From: Ignavibacteriales bacterium
GTDB taxonomy: Bacteria > Bacteroidota > Ignavibacteria > Ignavibacteriales > Melioribacteraceae
Assembly (NCBI GenBank): GCA_026390775.1
Contig: JAPLFF010000007.1
Coordinates: 372,001 to 436,000, forward strand
Direction: 5' to 3'
DNA length: 64,000 nt
In this document: in pieces, positions 17,781-26,186 of the stretch
Layout: the number at the start of each line of letters is the position of its first letter
How positions within the stretch are numbered: the first letter of the stretch is position 1
Translations under genes and position numbers: made by a program
Notes under the pieces: model-generated
The model's input: the letters and a program-made list of their open reading frames with translations, nothing else
The model's database searches: none
Told to the model about the DNA's origin: nothing

Positions 17781-18105
17781 GAAATATTTTTCTCTTGACT
17801 TAAATTCATATTAACAATACCTTATTCAAGAAATTATTGGCTAATCTTTTCTGTTTCGATTTAATCTTCTTTCTGGGGTTAACTGATTAAAAATTGTGGC
17901 GGGAGTTTTTAATGAGCAATATTTTTTTCATAATTAATTTCTCCTTCGAAATTTAATAGGAAATATTTATATCCAAGCGCTTCATGCGTTATAGATATTT
18001 TTATTTTGTATAGCTCTGTGTGAGATATTTAAAATCTTAAAAATGACCAGCATGCTTTACAAAGCATATACAATGTGATTTAATAACTTTCGATGGGAGC
18101 GAAAA
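17781..18105. other. 325-base AT-rich intergenic region before the T9SS cargo genes
   Basis: No gene or tRNA is visible on either strand. A 7-bp inverted repeat ATGCTTT-AC-AAAGCAT lies at 18052-18067, and the palindrome AAGCGCTT is further upstream. TTATTTTG near 18002-18009 is one base away from the TAnnTTTG consensus. GGGAG at 18095-18099 is the ribosome site for the gene at 18106. The region presumably holds the promoter for the two secreted-protein genes. Confidence 0.4.
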
Positions 18106-19239
18106 ATGAAAAAATTATTATTTTTACTAATTTTATGTAATCTCATTAATGCGCAGCACATTAATAACCCGCTAATACTTGGAGAGCTACTCATTCATGT
18201 TTCAAATAATCCACAAAATGTGAGTCTAACTTTCCAGTCTGTAAAAATTCAAAATACTACACATTGGAATTTCCAAAACAATATTGTATGGAATTCAGAT
18301 TATACCGGACAAACGCAAACTGGTGTTACCACCAGTACATTTATGTACTGGAGAGATGGTTATCCAATTGGAATGGGTAAAGGTATTTATTATATTTATG
18401 CGGAAACAAGCGATAATACTATAAGGACTTATTTTATATATGATATTAGAACATCAAAAGATTGGGATCATCATATTAGTCCTGACCTACACGTGGTATA
18501 TAATTATGGACTAAACGAATTCTCTATTGAGTCTTCAGGGGAAGATATAACTGGATCCATAGTAAATGCATGGGATTATACACCAGGTTTAACGCCGACA
18601 CAAGAAACTGATAAATTTGAACCAAGACCGCCAACGAATCTTTCAGTATCTAACTTAGGTGGTCACCCGCTATTAGTATGGAATAATAATGAACTTGAAG
18701 ACTATTGGACAGCCGTAGAAGTTTATCGTGCTTTAACGTATTCGGGTCCACCAAGTAATTGGAATAGCATAGCTACCTTAAGCGCGGGCAGCACTTCTTA
18801 TTACGATACAAGATACACCGTAGGCCAAGGAGCGATTGCGTGGTATAAAGTTTGCAAAAGAAATGCGAATAAATTATCTCAATTTTCGAATGTAGTCAGT
18901 ATAAATATTATACCTCAATCAATAGCACAATTTAAACCGGTTGACGAAACAAACGCAACCTGCGAGAAAATTGAATTTGACAATTCTCTTTTTCAAAACT
19001 ATCCGAACCCTTTTAATCCATCAACAGAAATCAGTTTCAGCTTAAAGGAAGATAGTCATATTACTATCAAACTCTATGATGTCCTTGGAAAAGAATTATT
19101 AACTATAGCGAATGGTGATTATGCAAAAGGAATTCATAGGATTAATTTTAATGGTTCCTTTTTGTCATCCGGTGTTTATATTTATTGTATTAAGAGCCAA
19201 CTATTTACAACTTCAAAAAAATTAATAATATCTAAATGA
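18106..19239 (+). CDS. secreted protein with FN3-like domain and type IX sorting domain
   Basis: A signal peptide (residues 1 to about 17, ending INAQ) is followed by an unrecognised region of about 150 residues rich in Trp and Tyr, then a fibronectin-III-like domain (about 175-275, starting RPPTNLSVSNLGG). The last 80 residues are a type A T9SS sorting domain: LFQNYPNPFNPSTEISF, then KLYDVLGKEL and SSGVYIYCIK. Such proteins cross the outer membrane through the type IX system and are released or anchored at the surface. A similar cargo gene follows after 7 bases. The cargo function is unknown. Confidence 0.85.
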   Translation: MKKLLFLLILCNLINAQHINNPLILGELLIHVSNNPQNVSLTFQSVKIQNTTHWNFQNNIVWNSDYTGQTQTGVTTSTFMYWRDGYPIGMGKGIYYIYAETSDNTIRTYFIYDIRTSKDWDHHISPDLHVVYNYGLNEFSIESSGEDITGSIVNAWDYTPGLTPTQETDKFEPRPPTNLSVSNLGGHPLLVWNNNELEDYWTAVEVYRALTYSGPPSNWNSIATLSAGSTSYYDTRYTVGQGAIAWYKVCKRNANKLSQFSNVVSINIIPQSIAQFKPVDETNATCEKIEFDNSLFQNYPNPFNPSTEISFSLKEDSHITIKLYDVLGKELLTIANGDYAKGIHRINFNGSFLSSGVYIYCIKSQLFTTSKKLIISK

Positions 19240-19246
19240 GGTTGAT

Positions 19247-20869
19247 ATGAAAACAAAAATAATTTTAATTCTTTTTGTTTCCTGCCTTTATTCAATATCT
19301 GCTCAAAATATTACTTATAAACGTCTGGATATAAACAATATACATCTGTATCTGCAGAACATTGGAAATCTAAAATATGTAGATGGTGTTGGAGGCGGAT
19401 ATTGGAATTCATTACCAAGTGTAGAGCGTTGGGATTCGGTGATTGTATTTGATCAAGGTCCGTGGGTAATTGGCAAAATAAAAAACAAAGTATATGTTGG
19501 AATGGTACAATGGTGGGATGTCCCATCTTCAATTTTTTCACCCGGTCCCATAATTAACAACAAACCCGCTATGTATACCGCTCCTCAAGACTCAATGCGG
19601 TATAGATGCTACAAAATTTCAAGGGGAGATAATGCTAGTAATCCGGATTATAGTAACTGGCCTGTAGATTTTGGGGCGCCGGTTAATTCAAACGGCAGCC
19701 CTAAACTTTACGGCGACCAAACAATTTGGACTGTTTACAATGCATTGGATTCGACAAGGAGTTACCGGGAGTATTGGAACACACACTTGGATTCTTTACC
19801 CGTTATGCCTGTAGAAATACAACAAACAGTGTTCGCGAGAAAAGGAAATTTGAACGATGAAGCTGATATTTTTTCTAATATAGTTTTTGAAGAATGGACA
19901 ATCATCAACAAAGGAAATGAAACAATTGATTCCACTTATTTTTCTTTGTGGACAGATATTGATCTTTGGTTGAATTCAGCTTATAATATTCCGCAGGTAG
20001 ATACATCCCTTGGTTTAGGATATTTATGGTCTAATAATTCTCAGACTCCTCAATTGACAGCTGGCTATGCATTATTATACGGCCCGTCTGTTTCATCAAA
20101 CGGAGATCGTGCAGTTTATAAAGGAAGGTTGAAAAACAATTTTAAGAATCTTGATATGTCGTCTTTCCATTCAATATTTGGAGACGCTGCAGTTGGAAAT
20201 CTAGGCGAACCTGCTTTCACAAGACAAAAAGCTTGGAATATTGCCCGGGGTTATTATCCCGACGGCACGGTAAAAATTGATTCAACAACAGGAAAGAAAA
20301 CTAAATATACATTTTCCGGAGATCCGGTTACCAATTCAGGGTGGATTCGGAAGGAATACACAGGTGGCGGTGCTGGATTCAATATGTTCAGCGGCCCATT
20401 TACTTTGGCTCCTAACGACACACAATGGGTAATGGTTGCTTTAGTTCCAGCGCTCGGCAAAGATTATAAAGAAAGCATAACAAGATTACGAAAAAAAGTT
20501 GCACTGTTAAAATCTTTGCCTTATGATAGTCTTGCATTTGGTAAAACTCCTTTAGTTGTTGATGTAAAAGAGAATCAGGGTGTTATACCAAATTCTTTTA
20601 TGCTTTACCAGAATTACCCCAACCCATTTAATCCAAGTACAACAATAAAATATTCCATTCCTCATATAGGAACAGGACATGTTGTGCCCGCACAATTAAA
20701 AGTTTATGATGTATTAGGTCGTGAAGTTGCTATTCTTGTTAACGAAGAAAAATCTCCGGGTAATTATGAAGTGAAGTTTGACGGAACAAATATCTCGAGT
20801 GGAGTTTATTTTTATACACTGAGTGCAAACGGATTTTTCCAATCGAAAAAGATGCTGCTGATGAAATAA
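19247..20869 (+). CDS. secreted protein with type IX sorting domain, function unknown
   Basis: 540 residues with a signal peptide (1 to about 19, ending ISAQ). The body of about 420 residues is rich in Trp, Tyr, Gly and Asn (for example GGGYWNSLPSVERWD, SWTDIDLW-like repeats, TGGGAGFNMFSGPF) and matches no enzyme family I know. The C-terminal sorting domain begins LYQNYPNPFNPSTTIKYSIP and contains KVYDVLGREVAILVNEE and SSGVYFYTL. About ten extra residues (HIGTGHVVPAQ) lie between the first and second strands of this domain. GAGG precedes the ATG. Likely co-transcribed with the preceding cargo gene. Confidence 0.85.
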   Translation: MKTKIILILFVSCLYSISAQNITYKRLDINNIHLYLQNIGNLKYVDGVGGGYWNSLPSVERWDSVIVFDQGPWVIGKIKNKVYVGMVQWWDVPSSIFSPGPIINNKPAMYTAPQDSMRYRCYKISRGDNASNPDYSNWPVDFGAPVNSNGSPKLYGDQTIWTVYNALDSTRSYREYWNTHLDSLPVMPVEIQQTVFARKGNLNDEADIFSNIVFEEWTIINKGNETIDSTYFSLWTDIDLWLNSAYNIPQVDTSLGLGYLWSNNSQTPQLTAGYALLYGPSVSSNGDRAVYKGRLKNNFKNLDMSSFHSIFGDAAVGNLGEPAFTRQKAWNIARGYYPDGTVKIDSTTGKKTKYTFSGDPVTNSGWIRKEYTGGGAGFNMFSGPFTLAPNDTQWVMVALVPALGKDYKESITRLRKKVALLKSLPYDSLAFGKTPLVVDVKENQGVIPNSFMLYQNYPNPFNPSTTIKYSIPHIGTGHVVPAQLKVYDVLGREVAILVNEEKSPGNYEVKFDGTNISSGVYFYTLSANGFFQSKKMLLMK

Positions 20870-20897
20870 TCTATAATCAAGAAAAGTAAACCGACAG

Positions 20898-20922
20898 AAG
20901 ACGGCAATGACTAGCCGTCTTT
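20898..20922 (+). terminator. hairpin after the T9SS cargo genes, weak intrinsic terminator
   Basis: AAGACGGC (20898-20905) and GCCGTCTT (20914-20921) form an 8-bp stem with an 8-base loop 28 bases after the stop. Only three T residues follow, so it is a weak terminator by sequence. Confidence 0.5.
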
Positions 20923-20979
20923 GCTATTCAAACAAAATTTTTATAATCAATCACTTAAACATATTTGGAAATCTATTCC

Positions 20980-21010
20980 TTGTTTATAAAATACTTTTTC
21001 TCTAATTTTG
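20980..21010 (+). promoter_or_regulatory. Bacteroidetes-type promoter for plsY-gpsA
   Basis: TTG at 20980-20982, a 20-base spacer, and TAATTTTG at 21003-21010 match TTG-N20-TAnnTTTG exactly. A start near 21017 would leave about 16 bases before the plsY ATG. Confidence 0.6.
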
Positions 21011-21032
21011 ATCCAAAATTTAGGAACATTTA

Positions 21033-21704
21033 ATGTTGAATTTAGCTTTTGTTGTAATCCTTTCTTACTTAGTCGGTTCGATTCCTACTAGTATTATAGT
21101 TAGCAAACTTGTTCGTGGAATAGATATAAGAGAACACGGAAGTGGTAATGCCGGCGGATCAAATGTTTTTAGAGTATTAGGTTGGAAATTCGGCATACTG
21201 GTTATTTTGCTGGATGCTCTAAAAGGAGCGCTTGCCGTTATTGTTGTAGCTCGTTTTTATTTAGATAGTTTTCCTTTCAAGAATATAACTCCATTTGATG
21301 ATTTTACTCTCGTTCAAATTATTTGCGGTGTAGCCGCTGTAATTGGACATGTATGGACCGTCTTTGCAGGATTCCGAGGTGGAAAAGGTATTGCTACCGG
21401 ATTAGGCGTTCTAATAATGTTAGTTACAATTGATATGGCTCTTGCACTAGGAGTATTTTTTATTGTTGTGGCTTTATCTCGATATATCTCGCTTGGTTCT
21501 TTAGCTGCTGCAGTTGCTGTTCCTTTAATACTTGTTATAAGAGAAAATATTTTTGGCGTTGATATACCTGGCTACAATACAGTTCTTCCATTCTGTATAA
21601 TGCTTGCTCTATTAGTAATTTATACACACAGAAAAAATATTGACCGCCTTATCAACGGCAGCGAAAGTAAAATTTCATTTGTAAAAAAGAAATCAATAAA
21701 ATGA
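21033..21704 (+). CDS. plsY: acyl-phosphate:glycerol-3-phosphate acyltransferase
   Basis: Inner-membrane enzyme making lysophosphatidate from acyl phosphate and glycerol 3-phosphate. Family motifs: YLVGSIPTSIIVSKL, GSGNAGGSNVFRVLGWK and HVWTVFAGFRGGKGIATGLG, with five or more hydrophobic segments. Length 223 is normal. Its stop overlaps the gpsA start (ATGA), linking substrate supply and use. Confidence 0.96.
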   Translation: MLNLAFVVILSYLVGSIPTSIIVSKLVRGIDIREHGSGNAGGSNVFRVLGWKFGILVILLDALKGALAVIVVARFYLDSFPFKNITPFDDFTLVQIICGVAAVIGHVWTVFAGFRGGKGIATGLGVLIMLVTIDMALALGVFFIVVALSRYISLGSLAAAVAVPLILVIRENIFGVDIPGYNTVLPFCIMLALLVIYTHRKNIDRLINGSESKISFVKKKSIK

Positions 21705-22702
21705 GAATTTCCGTTCTCGGCGCCGGAAGCTGGGGAACTACTTTAGCTATTCTTCTTCATTTTAACGGGCATGATGTTACTCTTTGGGAATACAAACGAA
21801 GTTATGCTAAAGTTCTTAATCGTTCCCGTGAAAATAAAGTTTACCTACCTGGAATAAAAATTCCTAAAGAAATTACAATTTCACATTCACTTTCAGAAAG
21901 CTGCGAGAATAAACATATGATCGTTCTCGCTGTCCCGTCTCAATTTATCCGTAGTGTATTGCGGGAAATGAAGAAAATTAATTTTAGCGATACAACTTTT
22001 GTTAGTGTCGCTAAAGGTATTGAGAAGGATACTTTATTGACAGTTTCACAAATAATTAAAGACGAATTGAAAAATATATCCGATTCCAGCATTGGAGTTT
22101 TATCCGGACCAAGTATTGCAGGTGAAGTGTCAAGAAAAATTCCTACAGCTGTAGTTGCCGCTTCAAAAGATTCATTTACTGCCAAACAAATTCAATCGGC
22201 TTTTATTACATCATATTTCAGAGTTTATTCATCAACAGATATTGTTGGTGTTGAATACGGCGGAGCTTTAAAAAATGTAATGGCAATAGGTGCCGGTATA
22301 ATAGACGGGGCAAAATTTGGCGACAATACAAAAGCTGCAATCATGACTCGAGGTATTGCAGAAATATCCCGACTTGGAATTGCTCTCGGTGCTCGTCCGG
22401 AAACGTTTGCCGGCTTATCCGGAGTGGGCGATCTAATTGTTACATGTATGAGCAAGCATAGCCGTAACCGTTTTGTCGGTGAACAACTTGGTAAAGGAAT
22501 TGTACTAAAAAATATTCTGAAGAAAATGCAAATGGTTGCAGAAGGTGTTGAAACTTGCAGATCGGTTTGTCAACTTTCTAACAAGTATAAAATTGAAACA
22601 CCGATTGCCAATGCAGTCTACAAAATTTTATTCGAAGAGAAAGACCCAACCAAAGCCACATACGAATTAATGACCCGCGATATGAAAGCCGAAGAGGAGT
22701 AA
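21701..22702 (+). CDS. gpsA: glycerol-3-phosphate dehydrogenase [NAD(P)+]
   Basis: Makes sn-glycerol 3-phosphate from dihydroxyacetone phosphate for phospholipid synthesis. N-terminal Rossmann motif VLGAGSWGTTLA, then LSGPSIAGEV, EYGGALKNVMAIGAGI with the catalytic Lys, and GLSGVGDLIVTC. Length 333 is normal. Coupled to plsY, whose product consumes its output. Confidence 0.97.
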   Translation: MRISVLGAGSWGTTLAILLHFNGHDVTLWEYKRSYAKVLNRSRENKVYLPGIKIPKEITISHSLSESCENKHMIVLAVPSQFIRSVLREMKKINFSDTTFVSVAKGIEKDTLLTVSQIIKDELKNISDSSIGVLSGPSIAGEVSRKIPTAVVAASKDSFTAKQIQSAFITSYFRVYSSTDIVGVEYGGALKNVMAIGAGIIDGAKFGDNTKAAIMTRGIAEISRLGIALGARPETFAGLSGVGDLIVTCMSKHSRNRFVGEQLGKGIVLKNILKKMQMVAEGVETCRSVCQLSNKYKIETPIANAVYKILFEEKDPTKATYELMTRDMKAEEE

Positions 22703-22767
22703 TATACTTCTTACCTTCCATTTTTTTATTTATATTTCCTTCAATCCAAAACGAAATCATTTGATTC

Positions 22768-24945
22768 ATGCCCGAAAAACTTTCTACATCAGTTCAATAT
22801 TTGAAATCTGTCGGACCAAAACGGGCTGAATCGTTTGCTAAGATTGGTATAAACACAATTAAAGATTTACTCTTCTACTTTCCTACCAGATATTTAGACC
22901 GCTCTACTCTTTTAAACACTGTAAAGGTTGTGCAGCATTTAATCGAAGGTTATCAAGGTGAAGTAACTATAATCGGTCAAGTGATAGATTCCGAAGTGCA
23001 TTACTATCATAAGAAACAAATTTTTAAGGTCCGGATGAAAGACGCTTCCGGGTTTTTTGAATGCGTCTGGTTTCAAGGTGCAAAATATTTCAAGAATGTT
23101 TTCGAAACCGGCAATCACTTTGCAATCTCTGCTAAACCGGTCTTAACTAAATACGGACATTTGCAATTTGTCCATCCGGATTTCGACAGACTAGCTGAAA
23201 AAGAATCAAAAGATTTCTTAAACACAGGAAAGATTATTCCTTTCTATAGAATGGCAAAAGAACTGCGGGAAACAAATCTTGGCGATCTTAGTTTACGGCG
23301 AATCATCCACCAAGCTGTTGAATCATTTTCGAACGATCTTACTGAAACTCTTCCCGATCATATTATAAAAGAAAAAAATCTTCTTGCTTTGACTGAAACT
23401 GTCAGCAATATGCATTTCCCAAAAGATTACCCTTCTTTGGAAATTGCAAAATACCGTTTAAAGTTTGAAGAGCTATTTTATCTTGAATGCCTTGTAGCTC
23501 TAAGAAAGAAATTTTATAGTGAAAAGAAAAAAGGTTTTTCTTTTAAAGCTCAAGCCGTCCCTTTGAAAAATTTTCTAAAGTCATTACCCTTCACCCTCAC
23601 TCCTTCACAGTTAAAAGTCTTAAGTGAGATAAGAAAAGATCTTGAAAGCAGTAAACCGATGAACCGGTTGCTTCAAGGTGACGTTGGCAGCGGTAAAACT
23701 ATTGTTGCTTTGATCAGTATGCTGATTGTTGTCGAGAACGGTTATCAGGCGGTTCTTATGGCACCAACAGAAATTTTAGCTGATCAGCATTTTAAGAGAA
23801 TTACGGAAATGATGAAGCCGTTTGGATTTATTGTGGATGAATTGATCGGCGGGCAGAAAAAATTCGAACGGGAAAAAGTTTTGCGAAATATCCGGGAAGG
23901 AAAGACAAACATAATTATCGGCACTCACGCATTGATCGAAGAGAATGTTGAGTTTCAAAAACTCGGTTTGGTTGTGATAGATGAGCAACACCGCTTCGGA
24001 GTGATGCAGAGATCAATCTTAGTTCAGAAAGGATTCCAGTCTGATGTTCTAATTATGACTGCTACACCGATACCGCGTACACTTTCGATGACAATTTACG
24101 GTGATCTTGATATTTCTGTTATTGATGAAATGCCGTTGAATAGAAAACCGATTAAAACATATTTACGTGGTGAGAGTAAGTTGCCCGACATATATGACTT
24201 CATAAAATCAAAAGTTAAAAATGGTTACCAAACTTTTTTAGTTTACCCGCTTGTTGAAGAATCAGAAAAGATAGAATTGAAAGCCGCTCAAACATATTTT
24301 AACGAACTAAGCACTAACCAATTAAAAGATTTGAGATTATGCTTGATTCACGGACGACTGAGCTGGCAAGAGAAAGAAAAGATAATGTTCGAGTTTGCTG
24401 CCAAGAAATATGATGTGCTCGTTTCAACCACAGTAATTGAGGTTGGGATTGATATCCCCGATGCGAATATAATTGTCATCAATGATGCATTCAGATTTGG
24501 CTTATCACAACTTCATCAATTACGTGGAAGAGTTGGAAGAAGCGACAAACAAGCTTACTGCTTACTTATTGCCAAAGATGAACTTGCTGTAAAGTCAAAT
24601 CAATTCAATTTTAATTTTGATTATTTATCTCCGGAACAAATTGAAAGGAATAAATCAATCATACGTTTGAACTCGATGGTTAAATACTCAAGCGGGTTTG
24701 ATCTTGCGGAGATAGACTTAAAATTACGCGGACCGGGAAATATTTTTGGTACTCAGCAAAGCGGTTTACCGGAATTAAAATATGCTAATGTTATTGAAGA
24801 CATAAAAATTTTATCTGACGCAAGAGAAACTGCTTTTAAAATTATTGAGAGTGACAGCAATCTCTCCGATCAAAATAATTTAATCATAAAAAAAACTCTC
24901 ACGGAAAATTATTCCAATCATATTCACTTCGCTAGGATAGCATAA
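22768..24945 (+). CDS. recG: ATP-dependent DNA helicase RecG
   Basis: Branch-migrating helicase that remodels stalled forks and Holliday junctions. An N-terminal wedge/OB-fold domain precedes the helicase core: LLQGDVGSGKT (Walker A), MAPTEILADQHF, VVIDEQHRFGV (DEQH box), LIMTATPIPRTL, then TTVIEVGIDIPDANI and QLHQLRGRVGRS. The C-terminal KLRGPGNIFGTQQSG is specific to RecG. 725 residues, slightly long but typical for this group. It stands alone; the next gene has its own promoter. Confidence 0.96.
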   Translation: MPEKLSTSVQYLKSVGPKRAESFAKIGINTIKDLLFYFPTRYLDRSTLLNTVKVVQHLIEGYQGEVTIIGQVIDSEVHYYHKKQIFKVRMKDASGFFECVWFQGAKYFKNVFETGNHFAISAKPVLTKYGHLQFVHPDFDRLAEKESKDFLNTGKIIPFYRMAKELRETNLGDLSLRRIIHQAVESFSNDLTETLPDHIIKEKNLLALTETVSNMHFPKDYPSLEIAKYRLKFEELFYLECLVALRKKFYSEKKKGFSFKAQAVPLKNFLKSLPFTLTPSQLKVLSEIRKDLESSKPMNRLLQGDVGSGKTIVALISMLIVVENGYQAVLMAPTEILADQHFKRITEMMKPFGFIVDELIGGQKKFEREKVLRNIREGKTNIIIGTHALIEENVEFQKLGLVVIDEQHRFGVMQRSILVQKGFQSDVLIMTATPIPRTLSMTIYGDLDISVIDEMPLNRKPIKTYLRGESKLPDIYDFIKSKVKNGYQTFLVYPLVEESEKIELKAAQTYFNELSTNQLKDLRLCLIHGRLSWQEKEKIMFEFAAKKYDVLVSTTVIEVGIDIPDANIIVINDAFRFGLSQLHQLRGRVGRSDKQAYCLLIAKDELAVKSNQFNFNFDYLSPEQIERNKSIIRLNSMVKYSSGFDLAEIDLKLRGPGNIFGTQQSGLPELKYANVIEDIKILSDARETAFKIIESDSNLSDQNNLIIKKTLTENYSNHIHFARIA

Positions 24946-25054
24946 CTATCTCTCAAAAAAATTTTCTTCAGACACACCGGTCATAAATATTTTTTTCACC
25001 TCTACATTACTCGTGCCAAAAAATATTTTTCCAAAAAAAATTTCGAACAATTTC

Positions 25055-25084
25055 TTGCATAAAATTTTTAAATGGTTATATTTC
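25055..25084 (+). promoter_or_regulatory. probable promoter for the ATP-grasp/GNAT/KamA cluster
   Basis: TTG at 25055-25057, a 19-base spacer and TATATTTC at 25077-25084 match the Bacteroidetes promoter pattern in all but the last base of the -7 element. Transcription would start near 25091, just before AAGGA at 25099-25103. This places the nearest upstream ATG (25072) outside the transcript. Confidence 0.45.
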
Positions 25085-25109
25085 AATCAGAAAAAATTAA
25101 GGAAAAGTT

Positions 25110-26186
25110 ATTAGTTCTTATCTACCAAATAAAAAATTAAAAATTGCTCTGACATATAACGTAAAACCGGAAGAAAAAAAATTTTCCGACCCTACACCTC
25201 TCACTCTAAACTCAAAATCACCAATTTCTTACAACGAAACTTATGCTGAGTGGGATACCATCGAGACAATTAATGCTCTAAAAGATTCCTTGGAACTGTT
25301 TCATGACGTAACTTTGATCGAAGCTGACAATAACGCATTCGAAAAATTTAAAAAGTTACGACCAGATTTGGTTTTTAATGTAGCCGAGTGTTTAAACGGT
25401 ATAAGTCGTGAGGCTCAGATACCTGCAATGCTCGACATGCTGCAAATTCCTTACACCGGATCCGATCCTTTAACATTAGCTACTTGTCTTGACAAAGCCA
25501 GGACCAAAGAAGTTTTATCATATCACAACGTTCCAACTGCAAAATTCCTTTTTGTAGAATCAATTTCCGATTTGAAGGACTTTGATTTACGTTTTCCGGT
25601 AATTGTGAAGCCAGTTGCAGAAGGTTCCGGCAAAGGTATTTTCAATTCTTCCCTATTAAACAGTTTGGATAAACTAAAAGAGAATTTGATTAACAATCTT
25701 CAATCCTATAATCAACCGTTCCTTGTTGAGGAATTTCTTCCGGGACGTGAATTTACCGTTGCTATTATTGGAAATGGTGAGGATGCTGAAGTTTTGCCTA
25801 TTGTAGAGATAAATTTAAGCGAGTTGCCAAAAGAATTGGCTCCTATCTACTCGTACGAGGCAAAGTGGATTGTTGATACACGCGATAACCCGTTGAATAT
25901 CTTTTCCTGTCCTGCTCACATAGATGCAAGTCTGGAAGAAAAAATTAGAAATATAGCTTTGAGAACTTATAAAGTATTACGATGCCGCGATTGGAGTAGA
26001 ATAGATATCCGCCTTGATTCGAACGGTGAACCGAATATAATTGAAATCAATCCGCTGCCGGGAATTCTTCCCGATCCGAAGGACAATTCATGTTTTCCTA
26101 AAGCTGCAAGAACCAGCGGTCTATCTTATGAAGAAATGATAAACAAAGTTTTATTCACTGCAGCAAGAAGATATAGCTTAATATGA
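25110..26186 (+). CDS. D-Ala-D-Ala ligase-like ATP-grasp protein, probable AUU start
   Basis: The open frame begins after a TAA at 25098 and contains no ATG, GTG or TTG before a TTG at 25290, which would cut off the first strand of the fold (KIALTYNVKPEE) that the paralogue downstream also has (KILICYNEP). AAGGA lies 6 bases before an ATT at 25110, so I propose AUU initiation (358 residues). The ATP-grasp core is clear: IPYTGSDPLTLATCLDKARTK, FPVIVKPVAEGSGKG, LVEEFLPGREFTVAI and RIDIRLDSNGEPNIIEINP (metal ligands). It probably forms an amide bond from an amino acid and a carboxylate. It is the first gene of a unit with a second ATP-grasp, a GNAT and KamA. True Ddl activity is possible but two tandem copies here argue for another substrate. 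Confidence 0.8.
   Translation: MSSYLPNKKLKIALTYNVKPEEKKFSDPTPLTLNSKSPISYNETYAEWDTIETINALKDSLELFHDVTLIEADNNAFEKFKKLRPDLVFNVAECLNGISREAQIPAMLDMLQIPYTGSDPLTLATCLDKARTKEVLSYHNVPTAKFLFVESISDLKDFDLRFPVIVKPVAEGSGKGIFNSSLLNSLDKLKENLINNLQSYNQPFLVEEFLPGREFTVAIIGNGEDAEVLPIVEINLSELPKELAPIYSYEAKWIVDTRDNPLNIFSCPAHIDASLEEKIRNIALRTYKVLRCRDWSRIDIRLDSNGEPNIIEINPLPGILPDPKDNSCFPKAARTSGLSYEEMINKVLFTAARRYSLI

Noticed and set aside
17781-18105. tRNA or small RNA in the ispD downstream gap
   Set aside because: No cloverleaf or acceptor/T-loop sequence was found on either strand; only short inverted repeats.
25072-25140. 22-codon ORF (ATG 25072) joined by a -1 frameshift to the ATP-grasp gene
   Set aside because: A-AAA-AAT is a possible slip site, but the ATG has no ribosome site and lies upstream of the predicted transcript start; AUU initiation is simpler.
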